The notes under the pieces: model-generated
Seen by the model: only the letters and a program-made list of their open reading frames with translations
Told to the model about the DNA's origin: nothing
Database searches by the model: none
Position numbers and translations under genes: made by a program
Source: Bartonella grahamii subsp. shimonis
GTDB taxonomy: Bacteria; Pseudomonadota; Alphaproteobacteria; Rhizobiales; Rhizobiaceae
DNA length: 64,000 bases
Direction: 5' to 3'
Assembly (NCBI RefSeq): GCF_036327415.1
Contig: NZ_CP123961.1
Location: 1,967,501 to 2,031,500 of the forward strand
Part shown: positions 39,854 through 51,900 of the stretch, piece after piece
How the letters are laid out: each line of letters starts with the position of its first letter
Numbering within the stretch: position 1 is the stretch's first letter

Positions 39854-42484
39854 CTAAAAGCGATAGCGCAAACCGCCTGAAAAAATCATCCCTGAAAAAC
39901 CAGCTTTGCTCAGACGATGCTGATAAGTTAGATCTCCATGCAATGCAAAATTTGAAAACAACTGAGCATTCAACCCAACTCCAGTTTCTAGAGAAGAACC
40001 AAAAGCCCCTAATTGAAATTCATCTCCAAACTGTACACGTTGTTTTCCTCCCAAACTATTGGCAAGATGAAGCTTTCCATTGAAAGAAACAACAGAACCC
40101 TCTTCAGAGGCTGAAAGTGTCTTGCTTAAAGCCCCACCAACACGTATCACCCACTGATTAAGTTTTCCCATTTCGATATCAAAACCATCAATATCAGACA
40201 CCTTATCAAACTGCAAACTTTGATAAACAACCTGAATCTGCGGATCAAAAATAACTCCTTTATGTTCTGCCGTAAATGACTTACCCGCAATCAATGAAGC
40301 ACTCAAAGGTGTTCCCTTCAATGTTGTTGTCTTGCCTCTTGCTTGCGTGAGAACATCCCCTTTAAATAAACCATAGGAAAAAAGGCCATCAACATAGAAT
40401 CCTGCATCATGCTGCATACTGCCATATGCTGCAATAGACCATTTATCAAATGTACTTTTTTTACTTTCTTCAACATCTTGAGGTTGTAGAGAAATTTTTC
40501 CATAGCTCCCTATTACTCCAAAGCTCAAAATGTGATCTGTATCCTCAATCGCATTAAGCAACACACTTGCCGCTATAGCATTATAATTCAAATCTGCGCC
40601 ATAGCCATATTGAAGCTCAGATAAATCAGAAACATAACGATAACTTCCACCGTAACCTCGCAGAAAAAGTGCAGGGTTTTTATCATTTTCCCCTAAAGTC
40701 CCAGCAGCGATACGCAATGTTTCCAACTGTTTGTTGTGATTGTTCATATCCATCAAACCAACCTGAAACAAAGCATTAGGCATCGATAGATATGTTGGAA
40801 CCTGTGGAACAACTGCTTTAACGCCCTCTACAAGATAATCAGTAGAAGCATCATGATCAGTTAAAACATTATTATGATGAGTATGAGATCCGAGAGAACG
40901 AGGCATACGAGAACGAAGGACAACTTTCTTCACTTGAGAACGATGCTTTTGAGAAGAACGTTGAAAATATTCAGCTTCAAGCCGGTAATCCCAAAAATCT
41001 CCATTATATTCAGTATCTTTCTTTTTAACGGATCCATTCTCACCTTTTACCTGTCCATGAGAAGAATTTGGACCATAAGCACGCAGACTGTATCGATAAG
41101 GTGCCCCTCTTAAAGCGACATAACCCGTTGCCAGTTTAAAAGAATCTTCCGCAGCCTTTCCATAAACCTGAATAATTGAAGCACTATGGCGTTCTCCTTT
41201 CTTAACTTTTAACGTATTTCCTTTCCCTGGAGTCACTGAAGGATTTACAATATACACCTTGGTTTTTCCATAAACATCACCATGGATTAAAAGTTGATCA
41301 GCTTTTACCGTTTTACTTTTTCCATTTGTAGCAAGATGTGCATTAACATATAAGCGTGCATCCCTCCCTGCGACGTAAACATAATCACTGGAATTATCTT
41401 CTACGCTTCCGACATGCAGTTTCTGATAATAACCACTTTGAGGTTTATGAAAGAAAATAGAACTATCAATAAGCCTTACAAATGAAACAGATGAATCTGC
41501 ATAAAATGAATCTTTTTTATGTTCGCTGCTTAGTAGATTTTTACTTGCTCTTACAGTCCATTGTGACTTATCGAACAACTCAATACTACCATAAGAACCT
41601 TTCTCAACCTGTGCTCCTCCTGCAAGAAAAGATGCATAAGCATCAAGGGCGACAAACGAATTATTTCTAACATCTAATAACCGATCAGCAAAAATATGTG
41701 AACCCTCTGAAGCTGTGATATAAGGATACCTCCTAGCATCACTACTATAAATAGCCGTACCATTGGGAACACGAAGATCGGTCTTTTTGAACCGAAATTC
41801 ACCTAGACTTGTAAGAAGCTCTCCTTCTTGATATTTATCTTGCGAAGGACTTCCTCTAAAATGCAAACCATGAACTCCTTCTCCCTTAAGAAGGATATTT
41901 GAATTTTTAAAAGAAACCAAAGACATATCATCCCGCGAGTTAATGTTTGCATCATAAATCAGTTTTGCACTTTCAACCGCTATACCATGAACATCAGAAA
42001 CCTCAATCTTACCTTCATCAACGAAGAGAAAACCGCCCTGTTTAACACCAAAAACAGATTGAAATAACTTATTTTGACCACTTTTCTTTTCGCCATTTCC
42101 CGTAATAGACATCTTCTTAAAAGAACTTTTCTCATCTTTTGACACAATTACGGCTGATGTAATTTTCTCAGATTTATTAAATTCTAAAGACCCACCCGTT
42201 TTTGAAATGCCTTTTTCCTCTTTACCTTTTTCCAGCTTAATAACTATGTTATTAGATTGGGATATAGAAATAACATTTTTAAAACTTGTATCCAATCCAC
42301 TCACATATAATTTATCGCTCCTTTCGACAATCTTAGCAGCATCAACAGCATTACATGGATAGGATTTAAAAAGAGAACTACACGAGGCTTCCTCTTGTGC
42401 ATTTACATCTACATTATGCACAAAAAGTAAAACAGAGGTCGTAAAAGCACACAAATATACATGGCGTTTTAATACGTTAATCAT
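39854..42484 (-). CDS. autotransporter, type Va, 876 residues
   Basis: This is a classical autotransporter with an N-terminal signal peptide (MINVLKRHVYLCAFTTSVLLFVHNVDVNA). The passenger (about 30-540) consists of short beta-helix-like repeats (VHGIAVESAK, VHGLHFRG). A conserved junction follows (YGKAAEDSFKLATGYVALRGAPYRYSLRAYGP), then a short linker and a 12-strand barrel (about 550-876) that starts VVPQVPTYLSMPNALFQVGLMD and ends in Phe. No protease or catalytic motif is visible. It resembles Bartonella autotransporters such as BafA and the Iba proteins, but a one-to-one assignment cannot be made by eye. Confidence 0.88.
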   Translation of the reverse strand: MINVLKRHVYLCAFTTSVLLFVHNVDVNAQEEASCSSLFKSYPCNAVDAAKIVERSDKLYVSGLDTSFKNVISISQSNNIVIKLEKGKEEKGISKTGGSLEFNKSEKITSAVIVSKDEKSSFKKMSITGNGEKKSGQNKLFQSVFGVKQGGFLFVDEGKIEVSDVHGIAVESAKLIYDANINSRDDMSLVSFKNSNILLKGEGVHGLHFRGSPSQDKYQEGELLTSLGEFRFKKTDLRVPNGTAIYSSDARRYPYITASEGSHIFADRLLDVRNNSFVALDAYASFLAGGAQVEKGSYGSIELFDKSQWTVRASKNLLSSEHKKDSFYADSSVSFVRLIDSSIFFHKPQSGYYQKLHVGSVEDNSSDYVYVAGRDARLYVNAHLATNGKSKTVKADQLLIHGDVYGKTKVYIVNPSVTPGKGNTLKVKKGERHSASIIQVYGKAAEDSFKLATGYVALRGAPYRYSLRAYGPNSSHGQVKGENGSVKKKDTEYNGDFWDYRLEAEYFQRSSQKHRSQVKKVVLRSRMPRSLGSHTHHNNVLTDHDASTDYLVEGVKAVVPQVPTYLSMPNALFQVGLMDMNNHNKQLETLRIAAGTLGENDKNPALFLRGYGGSYRYVSDLSELQYGYGADLNYNAIAASVLLNAIEDTDHILSFGVIGSYGKISLQPQDVEESKKSTFDKWSIAAYGSMQHDAGFYVDGLFSYGLFKGDVLTQARGKTTTLKGTPLSASLIAGKSFTAEHKGVIFDPQIQVVYQSLQFDKVSDIDGFDIEMGKLNQWVIRVGGALSKTLSASEEGSVVSFNGKLHLANSLGGKQRVQFGDEFQLGAFGSSLETGVGLNAQLFSNFALHGDLTYQHRLSKAGFSGMIFSGGLRYRF

Positions 42485-42691
42485 AATTTATTCTAAACTT
42501 TCTTCATTTCATCTGCATCAAAAACCGAAAAGACGAATCTGGTTCACCTAGCGATTCTTCTTTTATTTTTATGTGCCGTCCGCATAATTCGTTTTGTATT
42601 ATATGTAAAGTCAAAAATCAGAAAAATAACACAATAAAACCATGTTTTGTGCTTATGATTTTCACAAAGGATGTATTGAAGAAAAGTACAA

Positions 42692-44485
42692 TTAAAAATG
42701 ATAGCTTAATCCACCAGAGAAATGCGTTCCAGAAAAGCCAGATTTTGTAAATTTATGCTGATAAATCATGTCGCTATGAAAAATAATTTTTGGAGATAAT
42801 TGCGAATAAACACCAAATCCAGCTTCTAAAAAAGACCCAAAGGAGCTAAGCTGGAAAGCATCTTTAAAATATACAAATTGTTTATCATCAAAACTACGAA
42901 TGAAATGAAGCTTGCCATAGAATGAAAGGACATGTGCATCTTTAGTAAATATAAGTGTCTTCGTTAAATACCCACCAATACGCATCCCCCAATGATCTGG
43001 ACTTCGCATATCAATATTAAAATTATCAATATCACGAGTCTTATTAAACTGGAGATTTTGATAAACAAACTGAATCTGTGGTTCAAAAATAAAATATTGG
43101 CTGCCTATCATAAATGTTTTACCAGCAGTTAAGGAAACATTTAGGGGCTTACCTCTCAATGCAGCCGTTTTACCTCGCTTAAGTGTTAGAACATTTCCAT
43201 TAAACAAACCATAAGAAAAGAGACCATCCATATAAAGACCCGTATCATGCTGCATGCTTCCATATGCTGTGATTGTCCATTTATCAAATATACTTTCTTG
43301 ACTTTGTTTAACCTTTCGAGGCTGCAAAGAAAGCTTGCCATAATTTCCCATAATCCCAAAGGATGTCGTACTATATGCACTTTCGATTTTCTTGAGTAAA
43401 ATATTTGCCTCTAGTGCATTATAATCAAGCTCACCGCCATAATCACCATATTTAAGTGCAGATAAATTTGAGGTATAATGATGGTGTCCACCGTAAGCGC
43501 GCAAAAACAAAGCGGGATTTTCATCATTTTTCAACAACCACCCAGAAACGGTTCGCAGCGTTTTCAACTGCTTGTTTTGATTACTGATATCCATTAATCC
43601 AGCATAAAATAAGGTATTTGGCACAAGAAGATAAGTCAGAACCTGAGGAACAACAACTCTCACATTTGGCTTAAAATGAGAAGAAGGCTCAGAAATAGAT
43701 GGCGAAACAGAAGAACCAGATGCAACTGGGACAACAACAGAAGGTGTGGGAGAAACAGACGGCGGAACAGAAGAACCAGATGAAACTGGGGCAACAACAG
43801 AAGGTGTGGGTGAAACAGACGGCGAAACAGAAGGATCAGATGCAACTGGTGCAACAACAGAAGGTGTGGGAGAAACAGGCGGCGAAACAGAAGGACCAGA
43901 TGCAACTGGGACAACAACAGAAGGTGTGGGAGAAACAGGCGGCGAAACAGAAGGATCAGATGCAACTGGGGCAACAACAGAAGGTGTAGGAGAAACAGGC
44001 GGCGAAACAGAAGAACCAGACGCAACTGGGACAACAACAGAAGGAGTGGGTGAAACAGAAGGAGAAACAGAAGGACCAGACGCAACTGGTGCAACAACAG
44101 AAGGACCAGATGCAGGTGGTAGAACTGGATCAGATTCAGCAATAGTAGGAACAACAGGTGCAAGAGAGGAAGGAGGAGTGGGAATCTCAAACACAACAAC
44201 ATCAGATACATTAGGTGTGGTAGTAAGATGGAAATCCCGATCTGGAGAATCTACAGAAGAAGAAAGACTTGGCTCCTGAGGTTTTTGCCTAGAATTAGAA
44301 TCAATAGAACCATCCTCACCTCCAGTCATATTAGGATGAATTTTAGGAAAAGAAGGAATATCGTCAGAAGAAGGAGGGACAAACAAATCAAGAACAGGAA
44401 AAACTTTAGTGGAATCGAGAGAAGTAGAATCAACAAATTGACTTTCGAGGCGAAAATCCCAAAATGTTCCAGTATTTTTAAGCAA
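42692..44485 (-). pseudogene. autotransporter remnant: linker plus barrel only
   Basis: The frame begins with TTG inside the last strand of the passenger (TGTFWDFRLES). It has no signal peptide and no passenger. Residues 118-268 are a Pro/Ser/Val repeat (PSVSPTPSVVAPVAS units), and a full-looking barrel (about 273-597) follows, ending in Phe. It cannot be exported as it stands; a fused upstream part could not be found between 44486 and 45170. It may survive as a donor of barrel sequence. Confidence 0.7.
43680..44120. repeat. 60-bp tandem repeats in a Pro/Ser-rich linker
   Basis: About seven units of 60 bp encode a 20-residue Pro/Ser/Val repeat on the minus strand. Units differ by point changes at a few fixed positions (Asp/Gly/Ser and Ala/Val choices). 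Long open frames on the other strand here are artefacts of this repeat. Confidence 0.85.
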
Positions 44486-45177
44486 TCTTCACGGCAAGGC
44501 AACCCAATAAAGAGTAGGAACGTTAAAAATTAGTTCCTATTTGACTATCTCCTTTTAATTCAACTTTACAACATTCACAAGCATTCAGAGCCGGATCTTT
44601 AAAAAGCAAAGATTATATATGACTTCATCCTGTTATTTATCGCATTCCTTTTAAGAAAACCCATTTTCAAAAAACAATATGTCATTATGTTTCTCATTCA
44701 TCAGTTTTCTCAGATATCTCTCATTTTTTCCACCCCCATTTCACAACGACAGCGGATATAATATAAAGTTCATCGGATATAGCCCTCATTGTGCTTGAGT
44801 AGCTTCTTTTTCTTCGCCAATTTCTAATATTGTAAATCCTCTCCTCTTAACATAATTCGCAAAATTATAATATTGGCTCCTTTCTTAAACGATTATCCAC
44901 TTGCCAATCTTACATATAATATGCAAAGGGGTACTTTTTATGGATTCATCATAAGAGCATTGAAAATATTTCAGCATTCTGAATTAAAAATATCTTTATC
45001 AATCGGCAATTGTAAATAATATAACAATCACTCTGAAATACGCGTTTTGAAACGATAACGTATAAACTCTTCAAACTTTTCAAAAAAATGAAAGAGATCC
45101 AACCCAAAAGCATATTAAAGATATGCAGAGTCACAATCTCGTAAAAATGCTATAACACAAAATGAATAGAGAATGAG
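44486..45177. other. spacer between autotransporter genes
   Basis: No gene or passenger relic could be recognised. It probably marks the deletion that removed the 5' half of the barrel-only gene to its left. Confidence 0.4.
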
Positions 45178-45207
45178 AAAAAGCCACAAGCATAACTTGT
45201 GGCTTTT
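45178..45207 (-). terminator. intrinsic terminator of the 1012-residue autotransporter
   Basis: GCCACAAG / CTTGTGGC with a five-base loop, flanked by A and T runs, 30 bases beyond the stop. Confidence 0.8.
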
Positions 45208-45236
45208 TCAAAGATTAATCAGAAACAGCAACAAAA

Positions 45237-48200
45237 CTAGAAATGATAACGCAATCCACCAGAGAAACTGGTTCCAGAAAAACCAGCTTTCGTTAGCTTG
45301 TGCTGATAAACCAAATCGCCGTAAAGCGCAAAATTTTGAGACAATTGGGCATTAAAGCCTAATCCAGTTTCTAACGAAGAACCAAAAGAGCCTAGCTGAA
45401 AAGAATCTTTGAAATGTACAAATTGTTTTCCTTCAAAGCCATGAGCAAGATGAAGCTTGCCATAGAAAGAAACAACTTTCGCCTCATCAGTAGCAACCAG
45501 CATCTTTGTTAAACGGCCTCCAACACGCCCCACCCACTGATGAAGCTTTCCTAAGTCAATATCAAAGCCGTCCACATCACGCGCCTTATTAAATTGAAGA
45601 TATTGATAAACAACTTGAACTTGCGGATCAAAGACAAAACCGTCCTCCCCTACCATAAACGTTTTACCAGCCGTCAATGAAGCACTTAAAGGTTTTCCCT
45701 TTAATGTTGCCGTTTTACCCCGTGCAGTTGTTAAAACATCCCCTTTAAAAAAACCATAAGACACAAGGCCATCAACGTAAAAACCCGCATCATGCTGCAT
45801 ACCACCGTATGCCGCAACTGACCATTTATCAAATGTACTTTTTTGACTCTGTTCAACATTCAAAGGTTGTAAAGAAAATCTCTCGTAAGCCCCGATAATT
45901 CCAAAAAAAGTGGAACCATACATATTTTCGATTGCTTTCAGCAAAACACCTGCCTCTATGGCATTATAATCAAGCTCGCCGCTATAACCATATTCAAGCG
46001 CAGAAAGATTTGAAGCATAACGGTGATTACCGCCATAACCACTCACAAAAAAGAAAGGATTTTCACGGCTTCCTAATAAGCCCCCAGAATCAATTCGTAA
46101 AGCTTCTAATCGCTTATTTTGATTGCTCACATTCATCAAACCAAGATGATGTAAGGCATTAGGCAAAAGCAGATAAGTCGGAACCTGCGGAACAACAGCC
46201 TTAACGCCCGGCTTAGGGTGAGGCTCCGGAGCTGGTGCTGGAGAAGGTCCTGGTCCTGGAATTGGATCAGGAAAAGGCTTCGGAGCAGGATCTGGTTTAG
46301 GTTGAACATCAGAATCTATAGACCTACTTTCAAGGCGGAAATCCCAAAATTCTCCGTTCCCTTCAACTAATCTTTGATCCATGCTTGCTTTTCCTAAATG
46401 AGACCCTGGACCATAACTATAAAGCTTATACTGATAAGGTAATTCATTTAATGCTACATAACCACCTTGCAACTGAAAAGAATCTTGCTGTGCTTTTCCA
46501 GAAACCTGAATGATTGAAATACCTTGATCATTTGCCCCCTTTCCCGTATATCCTCCTGGACTTCCTGAAACAGCATGCACCTGGAGCTTTGTTTTTCCGG
46601 AAACATCCCCATGAATTAAAACACGATCAGTCTTTTGCTTATCAAGAGCACCACCACTATTCAGATAGCTATTAAGGGAAATAGAGGCACCGTCCCGTGC
46701 TCTATAAACGTCACCCTTTCCCTTTCCAATACGAAGGGTTTGATAATCACCAGCAGAAGAAGATTCGTGTCTTTTAAAATTAATAGAGCTCTCACCCATA
46801 AGACTAACGAGTGAAATAGAAGAATCATGTGCTTCCTTATTTTGATCTTTTTTCAACGGTTGTTGTAAAATCCACTTAGAACCACCTCCCAAATAAAGTT
46901 CAGCATTAGAATTTTGATCAACGTGTGTGCGACCTTCAAGCGTAGAACCATCAGCCAAAACTGTTATAGAAGCACCTTTCTCAGCTTTTAATAAAAAATC
47001 CCCTGAACGAAGAGTGCTTTTCATCAAACTCACCGCACCAGAAATAATGTTTTTACCATAAAGAGCCGTATCATCTAAAACCGAAAACTCTGTTTTATTC
47101 AAATTAACAATCTCTAATCGTGGTGGAGCTTTTTCTTCCTCTAATGAAATCTCCTCTTTTTTATCTTCACCTTCTCTCCAGGGCTTCTCTCCCCGCAAAT
47201 AAATACCATAAGATCCCTTACCCTTTACAGTAACAGAAGAGGATTTAATATTAACTTCAGTCACAGGAATCTTTGAACCAGAATCTTCATTTGATAAATC
47301 TTTAACTTCCTGCAAAGGAATAGAATCGACCGTATTTTCTAATAATATGCCATGGGTATCCTGTGCACTAACAGTAACACCATCTAAATTAACAATCCCC
47401 CCTAAATCCATACGCACAACCGCATGATCCTTGCCGTTGTCACCCTTCCCAGTAATTGTAACATTCTCGAGATTTACTTTTCCACCTAACATCGAAGAAA
47501 TCCCATGGCTGTTCATAAAATCAACTGATCCACCAGACATCCAAACTTCTGAATGATCATAACTTAAAAGACCTGCGACCCCATTAGCCGTCTTAATTTC
47601 TGTATCTTCTAACAGAACAAACGAATTCTCTGTTGCATCAACACCCTCATGACTTTCCTTAATCTTTCCATTTTTTACCTCAATCACGCCATCACTCGCA
47701 CGAAGGGCTATAACTGTGCCTTTGATAATCGGATCTTCCAAAACAACCTTACCGTTCTCTAATACATGCACACCCACTAGAAAAGTTTCATCAGCAACTT
47801 GACTACTAACTTTTACACCCTTTCCACTAACTTTTGTCCCTATTCCTTTTATCGTTATAGCAGTAGCGCTCGTCGGTTCCCTCCCACGCACAGCATTATA
47901 AGACCGATTATCAATTTTGGATTCTTCACAATTATCGCATATATAATATGCACCATCGTGTAATATAAGCTTATTATTTTCGTATATTTCATGGGCGTAT
48001 GCACTTCCTTTTTCCTCACGACCTCCACTAAAAAAGCTAGAATTATTATTCCCAATAGGATACCCATCAACACTACCGATAAGATAACTGCTGTTTGGAA
48101 CAGTGGGAGCAATTGGGACGACATCAATATCGGTTTTGATATTTCTAATATCATAAGAAGACCCACTATAATGCTCTCCAACACTTGCACCAATCACTAC

Positions 48201-48275
48201 TCCATTTTGTAGCAAAAAAAGGACAGCTGTTGAACAAGCACATAAACATACATGATTTCTAAAAACTTTAATCAT
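45237..48275 (-). CDS. autotransporter, type Va, 1012 residues
   Basis: A signal peptide (MIKVFRNHVCLCACSTAVLFLLQNGVVIGA) is followed by a long passenger with beta-helix-type repeats that name the same turn again and again (VRMDLGGIVNLDGVTV, VNIKSSSVTVKGKGSYGIYLRG). The junction (IIQVSGKAQQDSFQLQGGYVALNELPYQYKLYSYGP) lies near residue 590. A Pro-rich linker (about 655-690, PKPDPAPKPF) separates the passenger from the barrel (about 690-1012), which ends in Phe. GAGGGAAC precedes the ATG. Two cysteines (CDNCEES, residue ~115) could form a disulfide. The function is unknown; such passengers often act as adhesins or secreted effectors in Bartonella. Confidence 0.9.
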   Translation of the reverse strand: MIKVFRNHVCLCACSTAVLFLLQNGVVIGASVGEHYSGSSYDIRNIKTDIDVVPIAPTVPNSSYLIGSVDGYPIGNNNSSFFSGGREEKGSAYAHEIYENNKLILHDGAYYICDNCEESKIDNRSYNAVRGREPTSATAITIKGIGTKVSGKGVKVSSQVADETFLVGVHVLENGKVVLEDPIIKGTVIALRASDGVIEVKNGKIKESHEGVDATENSFVLLEDTEIKTANGVAGLLSYDHSEVWMSGGSVDFMNSHGISSMLGGKVNLENVTITGKGDNGKDHAVVRMDLGGIVNLDGVTVSAQDTHGILLENTVDSIPLQEVKDLSNEDSGSKIPVTEVNIKSSSVTVKGKGSYGIYLRGEKPWREGEDKKEEISLEEEKAPPRLEIVNLNKTEFSVLDDTALYGKNIISGAVSLMKSTLRSGDFLLKAEKGASITVLADGSTLEGRTHVDQNSNAELYLGGGSKWILQQPLKKDQNKEAHDSSISLVSLMGESSINFKRHESSSAGDYQTLRIGKGKGDVYRARDGASISLNSYLNSGGALDKQKTDRVLIHGDVSGKTKLQVHAVSGSPGGYTGKGANDQGISIIQVSGKAQQDSFQLQGGYVALNELPYQYKLYSYGPGSHLGKASMDQRLVEGNGEFWDFRLESRSIDSDVQPKPDPAPKPFPDPIPGPGPSPAPAPEPHPKPGVKAVVPQVPTYLLLPNALHHLGLMNVSNQNKRLEALRIDSGGLLGSRENPFFFVSGYGGNHRYASNLSALEYGYSGELDYNAIEAGVLLKAIENMYGSTFFGIIGAYERFSLQPLNVEQSQKSTFDKWSVAAYGGMQHDAGFYVDGLVSYGFFKGDVLTTARGKTATLKGKPLSASLTAGKTFMVGEDGFVFDPQVQVVYQYLQFNKARDVDGFDIDLGKLHQWVGRVGGRLTKMLVATDEAKVVSFYGKLHLAHGFEGKQFVHFKDSFQLGSFGSSLETGLGFNAQLSQNFALYGDLVYQHKLTKAGFSGTSFSGGLRYHF

Positions 48276-48900
48276 AGTTCCCTCGAAACTTTTCTTCCCC
48301 TCTCATTAAAAATAAAAGCACCTGCAAAACATCCCATTGCACACCTCAAAATATGAAAAGTGTAACAAAAAGAACATGCCTCATGCTCATTTGAACTGTG
48401 CAACGAATTATCCCAATAAATTTGGCAGAAGCTCTACGCCAAAACCACCTATAAGAGAATAATTAAAATTACACTTTATGGGTGTATAATGCATTCTGTA
48501 TTTCGTGTAAAGAAAAAATAAAATCAATGCGTGTAATTAATTAAAAATACAACCAAGCCTTTTGAACTTTAAAAATTAATCTACAAGGAGGTGAATGAAA
48601 CAATGATTTAAAACAGTGGAAAACAAACTCTCAAAAACGAGCTTTAGAAAACATCAAATATTATATTAGATAATATCAATACAGTACCAAAAAGGATAAT
48701 GTAACGCATACTGGACTGCTGAACGTTTAAAAACCGATAAAAGCGAGTCGCTCTATCGCATCAGTAACAGCATAAATTTTAAGAAAATTCGCTTTAGCAT
48801 AGAAAAAAGCTCTCATGCATAAAACAAACTATGTCTTTTTTTGCTCAATCAAGAAGATGAGAAGCTTTTAAGAATAACACAAATTGTTATAAAGAAAAAA
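48276..48900. other. spacer upstream of the 1012-residue autotransporter
   Basis: No gene is visible. AAGGAGGTGAATG (48592) looks like a ribosome binding site and start but the frame closes after two codons. Confidence 0.4.
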
Positions 48901-48925
48901 GGCAGCACACTGTGCTGCCTTTTTT
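48901..48925 (-). terminator. intrinsic terminator of the 2075-residue autotransporter
   Basis: AAGGCAGCACA / TGTGCTGCCTT followed by a T run, about 25 bases after the stop. Confidence 0.85.
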
Positions 48926-48950
48926 AACAAAGTACATCCTGTACCTTATA

Positions 48951-51900
48951 TTAAAATTGATAACGCACTCCTCCTGAAAAACTTGTTCCAGAAAAACCAG
49001 CCTTATTAAGCTTATGTTGATAGAAAACGTCAGCATGTAGAGAGAACTGTGGCAACAATTTGGCATTAAAGCCTAACCCAGCCTCTAGTGAAGAACCAAA
49101 AGCCCCTAGCTTGAAAGCATCCCTGAAATGCACAGACTGTTTTTCTCCAAAACCGTGAGCAAGATAAAGCTTACCATAGAAAGCAACAGCATTCACGCCT
49201 TCAAAACCTGTAGGAGTCTTGGTTAAGCGTCCACCAACACGTGCCACCCACTGATCAAGATTACCCATTTCAATATCAAAATTGTCGATATCGCGGGCCT
49301 TATTAAACTGGAGATGTTGATAAACAACTTGAACCTGCGGATCAAAGACAAAACCCTTATACCCTGTCACAATTGTCTGACCACCAGCTAAGGAAATACT
49401 CAAAGGATTACCTTTCAATGTTGCTGTCTTACCCCGTGCGAGGGTGAGAACATCACCTTTGAATAGACCATAGGACAAAAGACCATCAACATAGAAGCCA
49501 ACATTATGCTGCATACTACCATATACCGTAGCAGTCCATTTATCAAATGCACTCTTCTGACTTTGCTTAACATTCAAAGGCTGCAAAGAAAGTTTTCCAT
49601 AGGTTCCCATAACGCCAAAGGACATAGCTCTATCAGCATTTTCAATAGTTTGCAGCAGAACACCTGCCTCTACACCATTATAACTAAGATCACCATCATA
49701 ACCATATTCAAGTGCAGATAAATCCGAAGCATAACGATAACTTCCACCATAGCCGCGCAAATATAAAGCAGGATTCTCACGAACCTCTACCATTCCTGTA
49801 GAAGTCATCCGCAATGTCTCCAACTGCTTGTTTTGATTACTGATATCCATCAAACCAGCATGGAATACACTATTAGGTAAGCTGAGATAAGTCGGCACCT
49901 GTGGGACAACAGACCTTACAAATTGTTCAGGAAGGGCAGCAGATCCTATAGACTTAACATACTGATTTTCTAGACGGAAATTCCAAAACGCTCCACCATC
50001 CTTAATGAACTTCTGCTGAACATGCTCCTGTTTCGAAGTCGCTTCTGGAGCATAAGCACGAAGAGTGTATTTGTAAGGTGAGTTCCTCAGCGCAACATAA
50101 TTGCCATCAAGTTGGAAAGAGTCCTTCTTCGCTTGACCATAGACCTGGATAACTGAAACACTGTGAGCAATCTTGGCATTCGCTTTAACATTTCCTACAT
50201 TGCCCGCATCACCTCGTACATGTATTTTTGTTTTTCCAGAAACATCACCACGAATGACAAGTCGATCAGTGACTTGCTGATCTCTCGGATCATGAGAATT
50301 TAAACGTGCATTGAGATGAATTACAGCATCACCCTGCGCCGCATAAACTGTGCCGTTCCCATTTCCAATATGGAGAGTCTGATATTTTCCTTTAGATTCC
50401 GAAGGTGCAAAGTTAATAGCACTATTTACAAGACTCACAGAAGAAACGCATGAATCCACACATCCTAAATCTGGAGTACCCAAATTCTCCTGCACACTTC
50501 TTTTTAGAATCCACTGCGATTTATTGGCTAAATCTAATTTAGCATAAGAACTTCTATCAACGCGAACAGCCCCTGTAACAATAGACTTATCAATCGAAAC
50601 CGATATATTAGAATTGTTCTCAGCCTTCAACAACAAGTCACCAGCAAGAGTTGTTTTATTTTCTAATGAAACATGACCACCAGAATTATTACCATAAATC
50701 GCTATACCCTGTGCAACTTCAAAGTTAGTCTTTTTTAACGAAACTGTTCCTGTTATGCCTATAGGTGTTTTTTCCTGTTTGGATACAGCGCTCCGCTTAA
50801 CAACATTTGCTTTCTCAGTTGCCAAATCCTTACTTCGATTTTGTTGGCTTCCTTCTTTCTGTATTCCTCCATAAAAATATATACCATAGGTTCCATCACC
50901 TTCCACTTTAACAGTAGAAGATTCAATATTCGCGTGATTCATAGTAGGACGAACCTCCGAAGATCTCCTTTTCCTAGAAGTCCCCGTTTCAACCACATCA
51001 TCACCCTTCACAACCCACAAAGCATGTCCATCTGTCAAAACACTCCCATTCTTAAAATCAACAGAAGCATTATTTTTCAACAGAAAAGCTGCACTCCCAA
51101 AGTTATCTGCGGAATCTAATTTTTCTGCCGCTTTTTTCACAGTAATATTAACTTTGTCTAACTCAACGCTTCCCCCAGCTTCTGACCTCACAGCCACTCC
51201 CTTTGCCAAAGTAATAGCTCCAGAGTCCATGGTTATCGCACCGGCCTTACTCGCCAGACCAGCCACAGCCAAATCCCCTGTCACGTTAATTGTCGCATCC
51301 TTTAAATGAACAGATGATCCGGAACCCGCTAACGTACCTACATAACGAGCATTAACCATTCCACCAATCATCTCAACCGATCCACCTCTTTGCGCTTCAA
51401 GCCCAATCACAGAAGACTGAATTGTTGAGTTTTTATCTAAAACAACTTTTGCATTGTTTTCTGCAAGCACAGCACTCACAAGCTTAGACGGTACCAAATT
51501 AATACCATTTTTCAAATCAGAAGAATCCGCACCACTAATTGTGGTCCCTTCTAGCTTAATAATAGTATTCTGATTTTTTGCATGCATAGAATGTTGAGTC
51601 GTCTCACTTGCCTTCAGTGTAAGATTTTTCATTGTATATGTCTTACCATCACTACACAAATAAGGAGTTTGCGATTCCTTCTTACCATTTTCCTTCGTAG
51701 TATCACCGCATGTAGAAACATTTTGAACCGCATTATAAACAGGTACAACAGGAGATACCAAAGATCTTCCTGAAGATGACACAGACTGCGTAGAAGAAAC
51801 AATTTTAGGCTTTTCTGTGGAAGCAGAAGATGAATTTACAGATATAGTAGGCGAAGATTCCTCAGATGTATTAGTATTCTCAGATAGAAGTAAAATACGT

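Noticed and set aside
43660..44279. Long Leu-rich, Gln-rich and Gly/Thr-rich open frames on both strands
   Set aside because: They are other-frame readings of the 60-bp Pro/Ser repeat of the autotransporter linker.
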